From Sphingobacteriales bacterium (GTDB lineage: Bacteria; Bacteroidota; Bacteroidia; Chitinophagales; Chitinophagaceae), in the NCBI GenBank assembly GCA_027484425.1, contig JAIXSZ010000001.1, positions 1-55,087 on the forward strand: DNA of 55,087 bases, read 5' to 3'. Under the pieces are notes generated by a model that saw only the letters and a program-made list of their open reading frames with translations, did not search any database and was not told where the DNA came from. Each line of letters starts with the position of its first letter. Position 1 is the stretch's first letter. Positions 1-7,861 of this stretch are shown here, piece after piece. The position numbers were made by a program, and so were the translations under genes.

Positions 1-735
1 ACACCAGCCTATAGCTGGATAGTGGGCGGAGCATTAGTGCCAGCAGCAACGAGCAACAGCTATAGCTACATGCCTACAAACGGCCAGACAGTGATATGCA
101 AGCTGAACAGCAGCTATGAGTGTGCACTGACTAACGATGTGAATAGCAACACGATAACCATGCGTGTAGAAGACCTGTATATCCCAGAGGTAACGATTAC
201 AGCCAACCCAGGAACAGTGATAACATCAGGAACGGAAGTGACGTTTACTACTACGGTAGCTAATGCAGGCCCAACACCAAGGTATCAGTGGCTGATAAAT
301 GGCGAAGAAGTAGCAGGAGCTACGTTATCAAACTTCAGCTACAACAACTTTGCAGATGGCGACTCACTGACATGTATCGTAACTGGTACTGGGGCGTGTG
401 GTTTATCGACTATCAACAGTGTGGTAATGAAAGTAACACCAACGAATGGTATCAGCAGCACAGGCACAATGGGTGGCGACATCAGACTGATACCTAACCC
501 TAATACTGGTAAGTTTGTGCTGAGTGGCACAGTGGGTATCAATAGCAATGCACCTATGAATGTAGAGGTTACAAACATGCTGGGTCAGGTGGTGTATAGC
601 AGTGAAGTAACGGCAAAAGGCGGCGTAATAAACGAGCGTATAGAGCTGAACAACACACTGGCAAATGGTATGTACCTACTGAACCTAAGCAATGGTAGCG
701 ACCGTAAGGTGTTCCACTTTGTAGTGAAACAATAA
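1..735 (+). CDS. T9SS cargo protein, C-terminal part (5' end outside window)
   Basis: The reading frame is open from base 1 with no credible start inside the window, so this is the last 244 residues of a longer protein. It contains an Ig/PKD-like segment (around the motif YQWLINGEEVAG) of the kind repeated in Bacteroidota surface proteins. The last 80 or so residues form a type A T9SS sorting domain: it opens with IRLIPNPNTGKF, continues with VEVTNMLGQVVY, then LANGMYLLNL, and ends in a short basic tail (FHFVVKQ). Proteins with this domain are exported across the outer membrane by the type IX system and then released or anchored on the surface. The enzymatic or adhesive part lies upstream and cannot be seen. 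A strong hairpin follows the stop codon. Confidence 0.88.
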   Translation, partial: TPAYSWIVGGALVPAATSNSYSYMPTNGQTVICKLNSSYECALTNDVNSNTITMRVEDLYIPEVTITANPGTVITSGTEVTFTTTVANAGPTPRYQWLINGEEVAGATLSNFSYNNFADGDSLTCIVTGTGACGLSTINSVVMKVTPTNGISSTGTMGGDIRLIPNPNTGKFVLSGTVGINSNAPMNVEVTNMLGQVVYSSEVTAKGGVINERIELNNTLANGMYLLNLSNGSDRKVFHFVVKQ

Positions 736-763
736 AAGGAATAATAATAATGAAGTAATAATG

Positions 764-791
764 ATGAGGGCTGCCAATTGGCAGCCCTCAT
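764..791. terminator. Perfect 28-bp palindromic terminator
   Basis: Two arms (ATGAGGGCTGCCAA and its exact complement) meet without a loop-breaking mismatch, 29 bases after the stop of the T9SS cargo gene. It is followed by TTTGTG. This is the likely end of that transcript. Confidence 0.75.
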
Positions 792-880
792 TTGTGTTGG
801 ACACTAGTACGCTGTACTGTATGATTTCGATACCACTCATCACTTTTATTTCTACTTATTTAGGGTAATTTTACACCATC

Positions 881-2485
881 ATGGCAGCAAATAATCGCAA
901 CTCGGTATTTTTTATCCTATTCATTGCTGCTTTGGTTTTTCTTGAGGGGTCGGTGCCTTATTGGTGCGCAGAGTATTTTGCCCCCAAGGGGTATAAGTTC
1001 TCTGGTCAGATAATGTACGCTCCCGATCAGAATATGTATTTTTCGTTTATTACTCAAGCAGCAGATGGAGCTTTCTTGCTCAAAAATAAGCTCACATCGA
1101 TGCCTCATCAGGCTGTGTTTCTTAATCTCGAGTTTTGGCTAATAGGTTTCCTCCAGCGCATCTCCGGATTGTCACAAAATGCCATTTTTCACGTTTGGCG
1201 ATTTTGTGGGGTTGTGCTAATGGCTATTGGTTTTAGTATGTTAGTCAACATGGTGCTACCCAGTCAGCGTCGTCGCAGGGTGGCAATAGCTGTTTTTTTT
1301 CTCACAGGCGGATTTGGTTTCATCTTTGCTTTCCTCGATGCCCTTCATTTACTTAGTTTCAATACTTTGCAATGGGGTATCATTGATATGCGTTTTGGTA
1401 TGTTGCCATTACAGCAAATCATTACCAACCCTCACTTTTCCTTCCCACACGGGCTTATATTGATAGCCTATGCCTTTTTTCTGAAGGGTGAGCGCAGCGG
1501 TCTCATGAAGTACTACGTATACTCTGGGTTGTTTTTTAATATTATAGGGCTTGTTCGCCCGTACGATATCATACCGCCTATCGTTATTTTTCCTATTTAT
1601 GCCCTTGCCGTCAACGGCGGCTGGCGTGTGCATATCAAACAGTGGCTTGTACGCATGTTGCCATTGTTGATGATAGTACCGGTTTTTTTGTACAATGTAT
1701 GGTTGTTTTCTTTGCACCCTGTATTTAAGTATTGGGCAAGTCAAGGACACAATTCAGGTAGTTTGCCATCTATACATTGGCACTATATGGTATATGGGGT
1801 AGTGGGTTTGCTAGCTATTTACAAGTTGTTTCAGAGTATGGGGCGGCCATTAGGTCGAACAGGTAAATTTATGGTATTATGGTTTGGGGTAACGTTTGCT
1901 TTCATCCAATTGGGCAAGGTTGTTCCGGCCTTGGGTTGGAGTCCACAGATAGGCGTTTACCTGGCCGCTCCACTTACCCTTGCTGCTTGTTCTATACAGT
2001 TTACTGGTTTGGCAGCATCTTGGTCATTTCGCAGGCTCATATTGCCAGTCTTGGTAGTAATTATCTTGGTTAGTAATTTGGCCGTAGTAGCATACCATTG
2101 TCGCAAGTTCGTTACCCATACCAATTCAATGGGATTCTACACAAGCATTCCCGAGCGTGAAGCCATGCTATGGTTGCAGCAGCACGATAGGTCAGGTGCA
2201 GTGGTATTGGCAGATGTTCCTTCATCGCAGCGTATCGCCCGCTATACTAGTCATTCGGTGGTAGCTGCGCATTATAGTGTTACCCCGCGCTATGAACAGC
2301 GGGCAACATTAGCTGCGATACTTTTGGCAGATACTATGATTACTACAGGCAGGTTAGCATTGCCAGGTAGTTTAGGTGTAAGTTACCTTTATCTCAAAAA
2401 CGATACCCTACATCACACTTTTGCATCCAATCACCTCAACGAGGTATACAGAAACGAAGAGGTGGCAATATACAAAGTGAAATAA
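881..2485 (+). CDS. Polytopic membrane protein, GT-C glycosyltransferase-like
   Basis: A 534-residue protein with about ten hydrophobic segments separated by short polar loops and a soluble C-terminal stretch (about residues 420-534). The first periplasmic loop carries the motif APDQNMYFSFITQAADG followed by a conserved-looking SMPHQAVFLNLEFW. An acidic residue in this loop followed by a segment of this type is what I recall from PMT/GT-C lipid-linked-sugar glycosyltransferases, but no decisive family signature was seen. Arg-rich RRRR sits at a cytoplasmic loop near residue 128. The ATG at 881 is the first in frame and follows a short AT-rich leader. A glycosyl- or lipid-sugar transfer role is inference; hypothetical membrane protein is the safe label. 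Confidence 0.7.
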   Translation: MAANNRNSVFFILFIAALVFLEGSVPYWCAEYFAPKGYKFSGQIMYAPDQNMYFSFITQAADGAFLLKNKLTSMPHQAVFLNLEFWLIGFLQRISGLSQNAIFHVWRFCGVVLMAIGFSMLVNMVLPSQRRRRVAIAVFFLTGGFGFIFAFLDALHLLSFNTLQWGIIDMRFGMLPLQQIITNPHFSFPHGLILIAYAFFLKGERSGLMKYYVYSGLFFNIIGLVRPYDIIPPIVIFPIYALAVNGGWRVHIKQWLVRMLPLLMIVPVFLYNVWLFSLHPVFKYWASQGHNSGSLPSIHWHYMVYGVVGLLAIYKLFQSMGRPLGRTGKFMVLWFGVTFAFIQLGKVVPALGWSPQIGVYLAAPLTLAACSIQFTGLAASWSFRRLILPVLVVIILVSNLAVVAYHCRKFVTHTNSMGFYTSIPEREAMLWLQQHDRSGAVVLADVPSSQRIARYTSHSVVAAHYSVTPRYEQRATLAAILLADTMITTGRLALPGSLGVSYLYLKNDTLHHTFASNHLNEVYRNEEVAIYKVK

Positions 2486-2518
2486 GTACGTGCCTTATTG
2501 CTAAATCACATAAAAAAA

Positions 2519-2540
2519 TGGCACTGCATCAGCAGTGCCA
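2519..2540. terminator. Bidirectional terminator hairpin
   Basis: Stem TGGCACTGC / GCAGTGCCA with a 4-base ATCA loop lies between the convergent ends of the membrane protein gene and the DUF4190-like gene. An A-run on its left serves as the U-run for the minus-strand transcript. Confidence 0.75.
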
Positions 2541-2574
2541 CCATGAGGTATAAATAATGATTTTTACAATAGTT

Positions 2575-3006
2575 TTAGAAAATTGGTAGTGGGGCGAAAC
2601 CGCCGAAAATCGATATAAGTATAGCTGCCAATCCTAGTATTAAGCCTGCTAAGGCCAATCCGCGGTTTCTCATTATTTTACGGAGTAGCCCCAGAAAGCC
2701 AAGCATCATGGCCGCTATAGCAAACAATGGTGAGAAGAAGCCCAATATACCGCACACGAAAGCTATTAAACCTATGGTGCCGTTATACATCATTCCCAAA
2801 AACGATGGCGATGCAAAATTTTGAATCGCTGCGGCTGCGTCGCTGGTTTTGTTTTCAGTATTCGAAAGGGTGCTAATAGCAACAGAGGATGTGCTTTTTT
2901 GCACAGCAATCGTGTGTGCTTTTTTTATGCTGTATCCAGCATAGGTCAGGTTTGGAACAAATAGAAAGAGGGCTGCTACAAGCACACAAATGGAAAAGTT
3001 CTTCAT
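2575..3006 (-). CDS. Small exported membrane protein with DUF4190-like domain
   Basis: 143 residues. A cleavable-looking signal peptide is followed after NLTYAG by a polar Ser/Thr/Lys region (about 25-70), then two or three hydrophobic segments. The C-terminal third, with LRKIMRNRGLALAGLILG, matches the pattern of DUF4190-type small membrane proteins, in which a Gly/Leu-rich helix follows a basic turn. The function of this family is not known. It is transcribed alone and converges with the upstream membrane protein gene across a shared terminator. Confidence 0.65.
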   Translation of the reverse strand: MKNFSICVLVAALFLFVPNLTYAGYSIKKAHTIAVQKSTSSVAISTLSNTENKTSDAAAAIQNFASPSFLGMMYNGTIGLIAFVCGILGFFSPLFAIAAMMLGFLGLLRKIMRNRGLALAGLILGLAAILISIFGGFAPLPIF

Positions 3007-3122
3007 AAAGGATATTTTATGGCATCAAATATAGTGTTTTGCTATCACCTTGTATATCATACTGTTCCAAAAAATTACAACTACCCTTACTTATGCTATT
3101 TCATAGCCACATTTATTAGCTG

Positions 3123-3130
3123 TAACTTCG
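3123..3130 (+). promoter_or_regulatory. Candidate -7 box for the aldehyde dehydrogenase gene
   Basis: TAACTTCG, one base off the Bacteroidota TAnnTTTG consensus, lies 20 bases before the ATG. No TTG is seen at the -33 position. Confidence 0.4.
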
Positions 3131-3149
3131 CACGCAAATACACAATAAC

Positions 3150-4682
3150 ATGAAAATGGATAAAGTGCTCGGTAAACTGGGTATAGATAAAGTAAACGAT
3201 GGCGCTGCCACAGGTGCGAAATGGATAAAAGCAAGTGGCGAAAAAATTGATTCGTTTTCGCCAGTTGATGGTAAGAAAATAGCATCTGTTTCTACCGTCA
3301 CTCGCGAAGATTATGATGTCGTGGTAGCAAAAGCTCAGGAAGCATTTATAGAGTGGCGCACATGGCCTGCCCCCAAGCGTGGTGAGGTGGTGCGCCAGAT
3401 GGGTGATGCCTTGCGCAAGCACAAAGAGCACTTAGGTAAGCTAGTGTCTTACGAAATGGGAAAAAGCCTCCAAGAAGGATATGGAGAGGTGCAGGAAATG
3501 ATAGATATATGCGATTTTGCAGTAGGTCTTTCGCGTCAATTATATGGTCTTACTATGCACAGTGAGCGCCCACAGCACCGTATGTATGAGCAATGGCACC
3601 CATTGGGCGTAGTAGGTATTATTAGTGCCTTCAATTTTCCTGTAGCTGTGTGGAGCTGGAACAGTATGTTAGCATTCATTTGTGGCAATACCTGCATCTG
3701 GAAACCTTCTGAAAAAACACCATTATCTGGGCTTGCTTGTCAGAATATTATAGCCGATGTGCTGAAAGATAACAATGTACCTGAGGGGGTATGTAACCTA
3801 GTAATAGGTGGTCGCGAGTGTGGCGAGTGGATGAGTAATGATGCCCGTATTCCATTGGTGTCTGCTACAGGATCTACACGCATGGGTAAGGCTGTAGGCG
3901 CTGCAGTTGCAGCTCGTTTAGGTCGTTCTTTACTGGAGTTAGGTGGAAACAACGCTATTATTGTTACCGAAAATGCCGACCTCAATATCGCTCTTCGTGC
4001 AGCTATATTTGGTGCAGTAGGCACTGCTGGTCAGCGTTGCACTACCACCCGCAGACTTATCATACACGATAGCATTTACGATGCTTTCAAGAAAAAACTT
4101 GTTGCAGCTTACAAGCAATTGGTTATCGGCAGTCCGCTCGATGAAACCAGCCATGTTGGCCCATTGATAGACACAGATGCAGTGGCTGCATATACCCATG
4201 CGATAGCTGAGGTGAAAAAAGCTGGTGGTAAGGCAGTAGTAGCTGGCGGTGTGCTCACTGGCGAAGATTACGAAAGTGGTTGTTATGTGAAGCCATGCGT
4301 TTTTGAAGTGCAGAATGAATGGCCAATAGTACAGCACGAAACCTTTGCACCAATATTGTACATAATGAAGTACAGTAATCTGCAAGAAGCCATTGCTCTG
4401 CAAAATGCTGTTCCACAAGGTTTGTCTTCATCTATCATGACGCTAAACATGCGTGAGGCTGAGCAATTCCTTTCTAGCGCAGGTAGCGATTGTGGTATTG
4501 CTAACGTTAACATTGGAACAAGTGGTGCTGAAATAGGTGGTGCGTTTGGTGGTGAAAAAGAAACTGGTGGTGGTCGCGAAAGTGGCTCAGATAGCTGGAA
4601 AGCATACATGCGTCGTCAGACAAATACTATCAATTACAGCGATCAGCTGCCATTAGCACAAGGTATTAAGTTCAACATATAA
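3150..4682 (+). CDS. Aldehyde dehydrogenase, ALDH7 (antiquitin) type
   Basis: 510 residues, full length for the NAD(P)+-dependent aldehyde dehydrogenase superfamily, which oxidises aldehydes to carboxylates. The motif ISAFNFPVAVWSWN near residue 155 is typical of the ALDH7 branch, which includes alpha-aminoadipic semialdehyde / piperideine-6-carboxylate dehydrogenase of lysine breakdown. The general-base Glu263 lies in LLELGGNNAI and the catalytic Cys297 in GTAGQRCTTTRR. The cofactor-site Lys is in CIWKPSEKTPLSG. The C-terminal GGAFGGEKETGGGRESGSD is also typical. The substrate assignment to lysine catabolism is inference from the subfamily; no other lysine-catabolic gene is adjacent. The gene is monocistronic and ends at a strong hairpin. 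Confidence 0.93.
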   Translation: MKMDKVLGKLGIDKVNDGAATGAKWIKASGEKIDSFSPVDGKKIASVSTVTREDYDVVVAKAQEAFIEWRTWPAPKRGEVVRQMGDALRKHKEHLGKLVSYEMGKSLQEGYGEVQEMIDICDFAVGLSRQLYGLTMHSERPQHRMYEQWHPLGVVGIISAFNFPVAVWSWNSMLAFICGNTCIWKPSEKTPLSGLACQNIIADVLKDNNVPEGVCNLVIGGRECGEWMSNDARIPLVSATGSTRMGKAVGAAVAARLGRSLLELGGNNAIIVTENADLNIALRAAIFGAVGTAGQRCTTTRRLIIHDSIYDAFKKKLVAAYKQLVIGSPLDETSHVGPLIDTDAVAAYTHAIAEVKKAGGKAVVAGGVLTGEDYESGCYVKPCVFEVQNEWPIVQHETFAPILYIMKYSNLQEAIALQNAVPQGLSSSIMTLNMREAEQFLSSAGSDCGIANVNIGTSGAEIGGAFGGEKETGGGRESGSDSWKAYMRRQTNTINYSDQLPLAQGIKFNI

Positions 4683-4729
4683 CCATTGTGCCAGCTTTAA
4701 ATGGAGCAAAAGCTATAATTATTTTTTTG

Positions 4730-4756
4730 CCGGAGGTGTATCTATTGCGCCTCCGG
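4730..4756. terminator. Hairpin terminator after the aldehyde dehydrogenase gene
   Basis: Stem CCGGAGG / CCTCCGG with a 13-base loop, preceded by a T-run and followed by TTATTTTTG. Its position means that an ATG-like extension starting at 4688 would begin ahead of the terminator, which favours the start at 4793 for the next gene. Confidence 0.75.
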
Positions 4757-4792
4757 TTATTTTTGAGGTTAATGTCGATAAATACAGATTTT

Positions 4793-6046
4793 ATGAAAAA
4801 TGCCCTGTTTACATTTTTAGTGTTATTGATAGCCAAATTATCTATGGCTCAGGTGCCCGATACAGCTATGAAGCACCTCATGGATTATAGAGTTTATGAC
4901 TGCTACGAGGTGGAGTACAATTCAATAATACAATCCCAGCGACTTCACAGACAAGGTAAGCGCGACTCGCTGAATGCGCTCATTACTTTTTGGAAAAATC
5001 ATTGTGCACCTAACGAGCGTATAATTTCCTTATCCATTCTCAATAGTATTAAAAACAACACCTTTAAGGAAAGCCTTACAGAAAATGAGTTTTTAAATCC
5101 TCGTTCAAAAACAACGTTTACAGACAGCGACATATATGTAAGGGATATCTTTTACTATCTCAAAGAATACAGAGCTGCAGTAGCGGGTGCAATATCTGAC
5201 AATCAGTATAGTATATGGGTAGACAATAATTATTCATTGCCCAAAGACTATGCAGATTACTACAAGTTTTATAAACAATATTATAGCTTTCTGCAAGAGA
5301 TGGCTGCATCATTGGAAGGTAGGCGTAACTATTCTCCTGCCGAGGAGTTTCTCATTAAGTTTTATACAAGACCAGACAGTGTTGCGTTTTCCCAGCTCGA
5401 TTCTTTGAAGTATCAATCTTCTATCATTGGTAAAAAATATGTTGCCAGCAAAAATTATCATAACAAAATACATGGTTTCAGTAGCAACATACAAATGGGA
5501 ATGTGGCTGCCCAATGGACCATTAAGCACCCTGGGTAGCCATCCCTACATTGCTTACAATCTTGGTGGTAGAGGAGAAGTGATAATGGTAGATTATACGT
5601 TTGGGTTGAGGTTTGGCGATGCTAAAAACAACTATACAGTACTAAAGGATGGGATATATTACAATAGTAATAATTATATAAGTTGGTTTACTGGTGCAGA
5701 TATTGGCTGTAAGTTATTTCGTACCCGTAAAAGCGAATTTGACTTTTTAGTAGGTCTCGGATACGAAGAGATTCAAACGCTGTATGAGCCAGTTGTGGAA
5801 GACGTAGCGAATACACAATCGGTAAAATCTTTTTATGCTAATGCAGGTCTTGCCTACAAGATATACGTAAGAGATGCTGTGATAAAGGGTAAGCACAAAC
5901 GTTCCTATTTTTCATTGCAGGCAAAGTATAACTATGTCAACTACAACAATAGGGGAGGCACAGACCTGACAGGTAATGCTATAATTGTAGGTCTGGTGTA
6001 CGGTAGCTACACCCATGGTTACATCAAGTACCCTAATTTGAATTAG
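4793..6046 (+). CDS. Secreted protein of unknown function, possible beta-rich C-terminus
   Basis: 417 residues from the ATG at 4793. The frame is open further upstream, but this start gives a classic signal peptide (MKNALFTFLVLLIAKLSMAQ) and lies just after the preceding gene's terminator. The mature part begins with a helical, Tyr/Asp-rich region (about 25-215). The last 180 residues alternate aromatic and polar residues in amphipathic strands, as in outer-membrane or periplasmic beta-structures (for example IQMGMWLPNGPLSTLG, YIAYNLGGRGEV). It does not end in the aromatic residue usual for barrel proteins. I do not recognise a family. It is transcribed alone. Confidence 0.75.
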   Translation: MKNALFTFLVLLIAKLSMAQVPDTAMKHLMDYRVYDCYEVEYNSIIQSQRLHRQGKRDSLNALITFWKNHCAPNERIISLSILNSIKNNTFKESLTENEFLNPRSKTTFTDSDIYVRDIFYYLKEYRAAVAGAISDNQYSIWVDNNYSLPKDYADYYKFYKQYYSFLQEMAASLEGRRNYSPAEEFLIKFYTRPDSVAFSQLDSLKYQSSIIGKKYVASKNYHNKIHGFSSNIQMGMWLPNGPLSTLGSHPYIAYNLGGRGEVIMVDYTFGLRFGDAKNNYTVLKDGIYYNSNNYISWFTGADIGCKLFRTRKSEFDFLVGLGYEEIQTLYEPVVEDVANTQSVKSFYANAGLAYKIYVRDAVIKGKHKRSYFSLQAKYNYVNYNNRGGTDLTGNAIIVGLVYGSYTHGYIKYPNLN

Positions 6047-6123
6047 TAATTGTATAGAATTTATTGTGTGTTAAACTATACCTAGTTAACAAAATATTGT
6101 ACATTACAATATCTTTATGGTAT

Positions 6124-6131
6124 TACATTTG
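6124..6131 (+). promoter_or_regulatory. Candidate -7 box for the response regulator gene
   Basis: TACATTTG fits TAnnTTTG exactly and lies 16 bases before the ATG. A TTG at 6097-6099 is 24 bases upstream, somewhat longer than the usual spacing. Confidence 0.45.
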
Positions 6132-6147
6132 ATAAACAATTAGCAAC

Positions 6148-6849
6148 ATGGAAAAGGAAAAAAATAAAATACTGTTGGTTGAAGATGATACCAACTTCGG
6201 TCATGTACTGAAAAGCTATCTGGAATTAAACGATTTTGTAGTAGAACTCGCAAGAGATGGTATACTTGGTTTAGCAGCATTTCGCAGAGAGCGTTTCGAT
6301 GTCTGTCTGCTAGATGTGATGATGCCTAATATGGATGGATTCACGTTGGCAGAAGAGATACGTAATGTAGACCCAGACGTGCCATTATTCTTCTTATCTG
6401 CCAAGAGCATGAAAGACGACATACTCACAGGCTATAAATTAGGTGCAGATGACTATATCACAAAGCCTTTTGATAGTGAAGTATTACTTCATAAGATAAA
6501 AGCTATCCTGAAACGTAATCAGGAGATGCATGAAAAAAATCACTCTCAGATAGAGTTTATAATAGGTAGTTATCATTTCAATAGTAAGCTACGCACCTTA
6601 AAGCACGGTGAACTGTCTAGTACATTATCACCCAAAGAGAATGAATTGCTATTGATGCTTTGTGAGTATAAAAATGATCTTTTGCCTCGCGAAACTGCCC
6701 TTAAGCGGATATGGGGTAGTGATACTTACTTCAATGGTCGCAGTATGGATGTGTACATAGCCAAACTTCGCAAATATCTGAAAGAGGATAGCTCTGTGGA
6801 AATCGTAAATATCCATGGCAACGGTTTCAGATTAGTAGTGCCTGAATAA
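6148..6849 (+). CDS. OmpR-family response regulator, RprY-like (orphan)
   Basis: 233 residues. An N-terminal receiver domain (about 6-122) has the acidic pair at 12-14 (VEDD), the phosphoacceptor Asp56 in DVCLLDVMMPNMDG, the Ser84 switch and Lys106 in DDYITKPF. A C-terminal winged-helix DNA-binding domain (about 133-232) contains LSPKENELLLML and GRSMDVYIAKLRKYL. The overall pattern matches the Bacteroidota RprY branch. No histidine kinase gene is next to it, so the partner kinase must be elsewhere. The gene stands alone between its own promoter and a bidirectional terminator shared with the superoxide dismutase gene. Confidence 0.93.
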   Translation: MEKEKNKILLVEDDTNFGHVLKSYLELNDFVVELARDGILGLAAFRRERFDVCLLDVMMPNMDGFTLAEEIRNVDPDVPLFFLSAKSMKDDILTGYKLGADDYITKPFDSEVLLHKIKAILKRNQEMHEKNHSQIEFIIGSYHFNSKLRTLKHGELSSTLSPKENELLLMLCEYKNDLLPRETALKRIWGSDTYFNGRSMDVYIAKLRKYLKEDSSVEIVNIHGNGFRLVVPE

Positions 6850-6871
6850 TCTTTTAATTTAATTCGGTAAT

Positions 6872-6908
6872 AAAAAGTGGATGCATTTACCAGATGCATC
6901 CACTTTTT
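6872..6908. terminator. Bidirectional terminator between response regulator and sod genes
   Basis: A 15-bp perfect stem (AAAAAGTGGATGCAT and its complement) with a 7-base loop. It has A-runs on the left and T-runs on the right, so it can serve both convergent genes. Confidence 0.85.
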
Positions 6909-6931
6909 TTATTATTACTTTTACTGACATT

Positions 6932-7534
6932 TTACAGTGCTGCTTCGTATCTCTTAGCTACTTCAGCCCAGTTTACAACGTTCCAAATAGCACCTAAATA
7001 GTCGGGACGTTTGTTTTGATATTTCAGATAGTATGCATGTTCCCATACATCGATACCTAATATTGGAGTGCCTTTTACTTCAGCTATATCCATCAATGGG
7101 TTATCCTGATTTGGGGTAGAACTTACCACAAGTTTACCGGCACTCACTGAAAGCCAAGCCCAGCCACTTCCAAAACGTGTGGTGCCAGCTGTGTTCATTT
7201 TTTCTTTTAGCGCATCTAGCGAACCAAATGTTTCGTTGATAGCTGCTTCTAGATTGCCACTCAATGGGCTTCCACCGGGGGTAAGTACTGACCAGAAAAG
7301 AGAATGATTGTAATGACCACCACCGTTATTGCGCACAGCTGTAGTATAGTCAGAGATACAAGCCATCAACTCTTCCAGCGACTTGTTTTCACCATCTGTG
7401 CCAGTCAATGCTTTATTCAGGTTGTCGACATATGCTTGGTGGTGTTTGCCATGGTGAATCTGCATGGTTAATGTATCAATATGTGGTTCCAATGCATCGT
7501 GCCCATAAGGCAATGTGGGGAGCGTGTGTGCCAT
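6932..7534 (-). CDS. sodA: Superoxide dismutase, Mn-type (Fe/Mn family)
   Basis: 200 residues, the normal length for the Fe/Mn family that converts superoxide to oxygen and hydrogen peroxide in the cytoplasm. The metal ligands are visible: His27 in [13 protein letters not shown], His77 in [11 protein letters not shown], and Asp162 and His166 in [18 protein letters not shown]. Metal-type markers favour manganese: Gly73 sits where iron enzymes carry the active-site Gln, and Gln143 is supplied from the C-terminal domain ([10 protein letters not shown]). Cambialistic enzymes occur in this phylum, so iron use cannot be ruled out. There is no signal peptide. Transcribed alone from a promoter matching the Bacteroidota consensus. 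Confidence 0.95.
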   Translation of the reverse strand: MAHTLPTLPYGHDALEPHIDTLTMQIHHGKHHQAYVDNLNKALTGTDGENKSLEELMACISDYTTAVRNNGGGHYNHSLFWSVLTPGGSPLSGNLEAAINETFGSLDALKEKMNTAGTTRFGSGWAWLSVSAGKLVVSSTPNQDNPLMDIAEVKGTPILGIDVWEHAYYLKYQNKRPDYLGAIWNVVNWAEVAKRYEAAL

Positions 7535-7563
7535 AGTTATTTGTGTTTTATATTGTTGTAAGT

Positions 7564-7597
7564 CAAAGTTAAGTCAATATGCGGTTACGAATTGCAA
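7564..7597 (-). promoter_or_regulatory. Promoter of the superoxide dismutase gene
   Basis: On the minus strand TAACTTTG (complement of 7564-7571) is an exact -7 box, 29 bases before the ATG. A TTG (complement of 7595-7597) lies 23 bases upstream of it. Confidence 0.55.
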
Positions 7598-7740
7598 AAG
7601 CTAGATAACTAAAAAAGATAGCGGTATAACCTTTTGTACAGTTTAAGCTTGAAAAAATAATATTTGTGAATAACCAAATCGGCACATTCAATCTTTGTAA
7701 AGATTGAGCCAAGAAATAGAAATAGATGTGAAAAAAGCGG

Positions 7741-7771
7741 TTGGTGTTTTGGTCAAAAAAAATTAACTTTA
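7741..7771 (+). promoter_or_regulatory. Promoter of the giant adhesin gene
   Basis: TTG at 7741-7743, a 20-base spacer and TAACTTTA at 7764-7771 match the Bacteroidota -33/-7 arrangement with one deviation in the last base. It would give an untranslated leader of about 85 bases. Confidence 0.5.
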
Positions 7772-7861
7772 TCGCTTATACTTATTGACTATAAGTGTGA
7801 ACGATTTATCATCATTTAGTTTCCATAATAATTCTATAAAAAAGTTGTCAAAATTCGGTTT

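Larger units (their letters stand above)
7535..7861. other. Divergent intergenic region, sod / giant adhesin
   Basis: No gene seen in 327 bases. It holds outward-facing promoters for both flanking genes and, between them, an 8-bp inverted repeat CAATCTTT-GT-AAAGATTG (7689-7706) that could be a regulator site or a small hairpin. The sequence is AT-rich. Confidence 0.6.

Noticed and set aside
3939..4418. 159-residue minus-strand frame inside the aldehyde dehydrogenase gene
   Set aside because: It overlaps a complete, well-conserved enzyme on the other strand and has no recognisable domain.
4688..4792. 35-codon upstream extension of the secreted protein at 4793
   Set aside because: It runs through the terminator of the preceding gene, and the shorter start gives a proper signal peptide.
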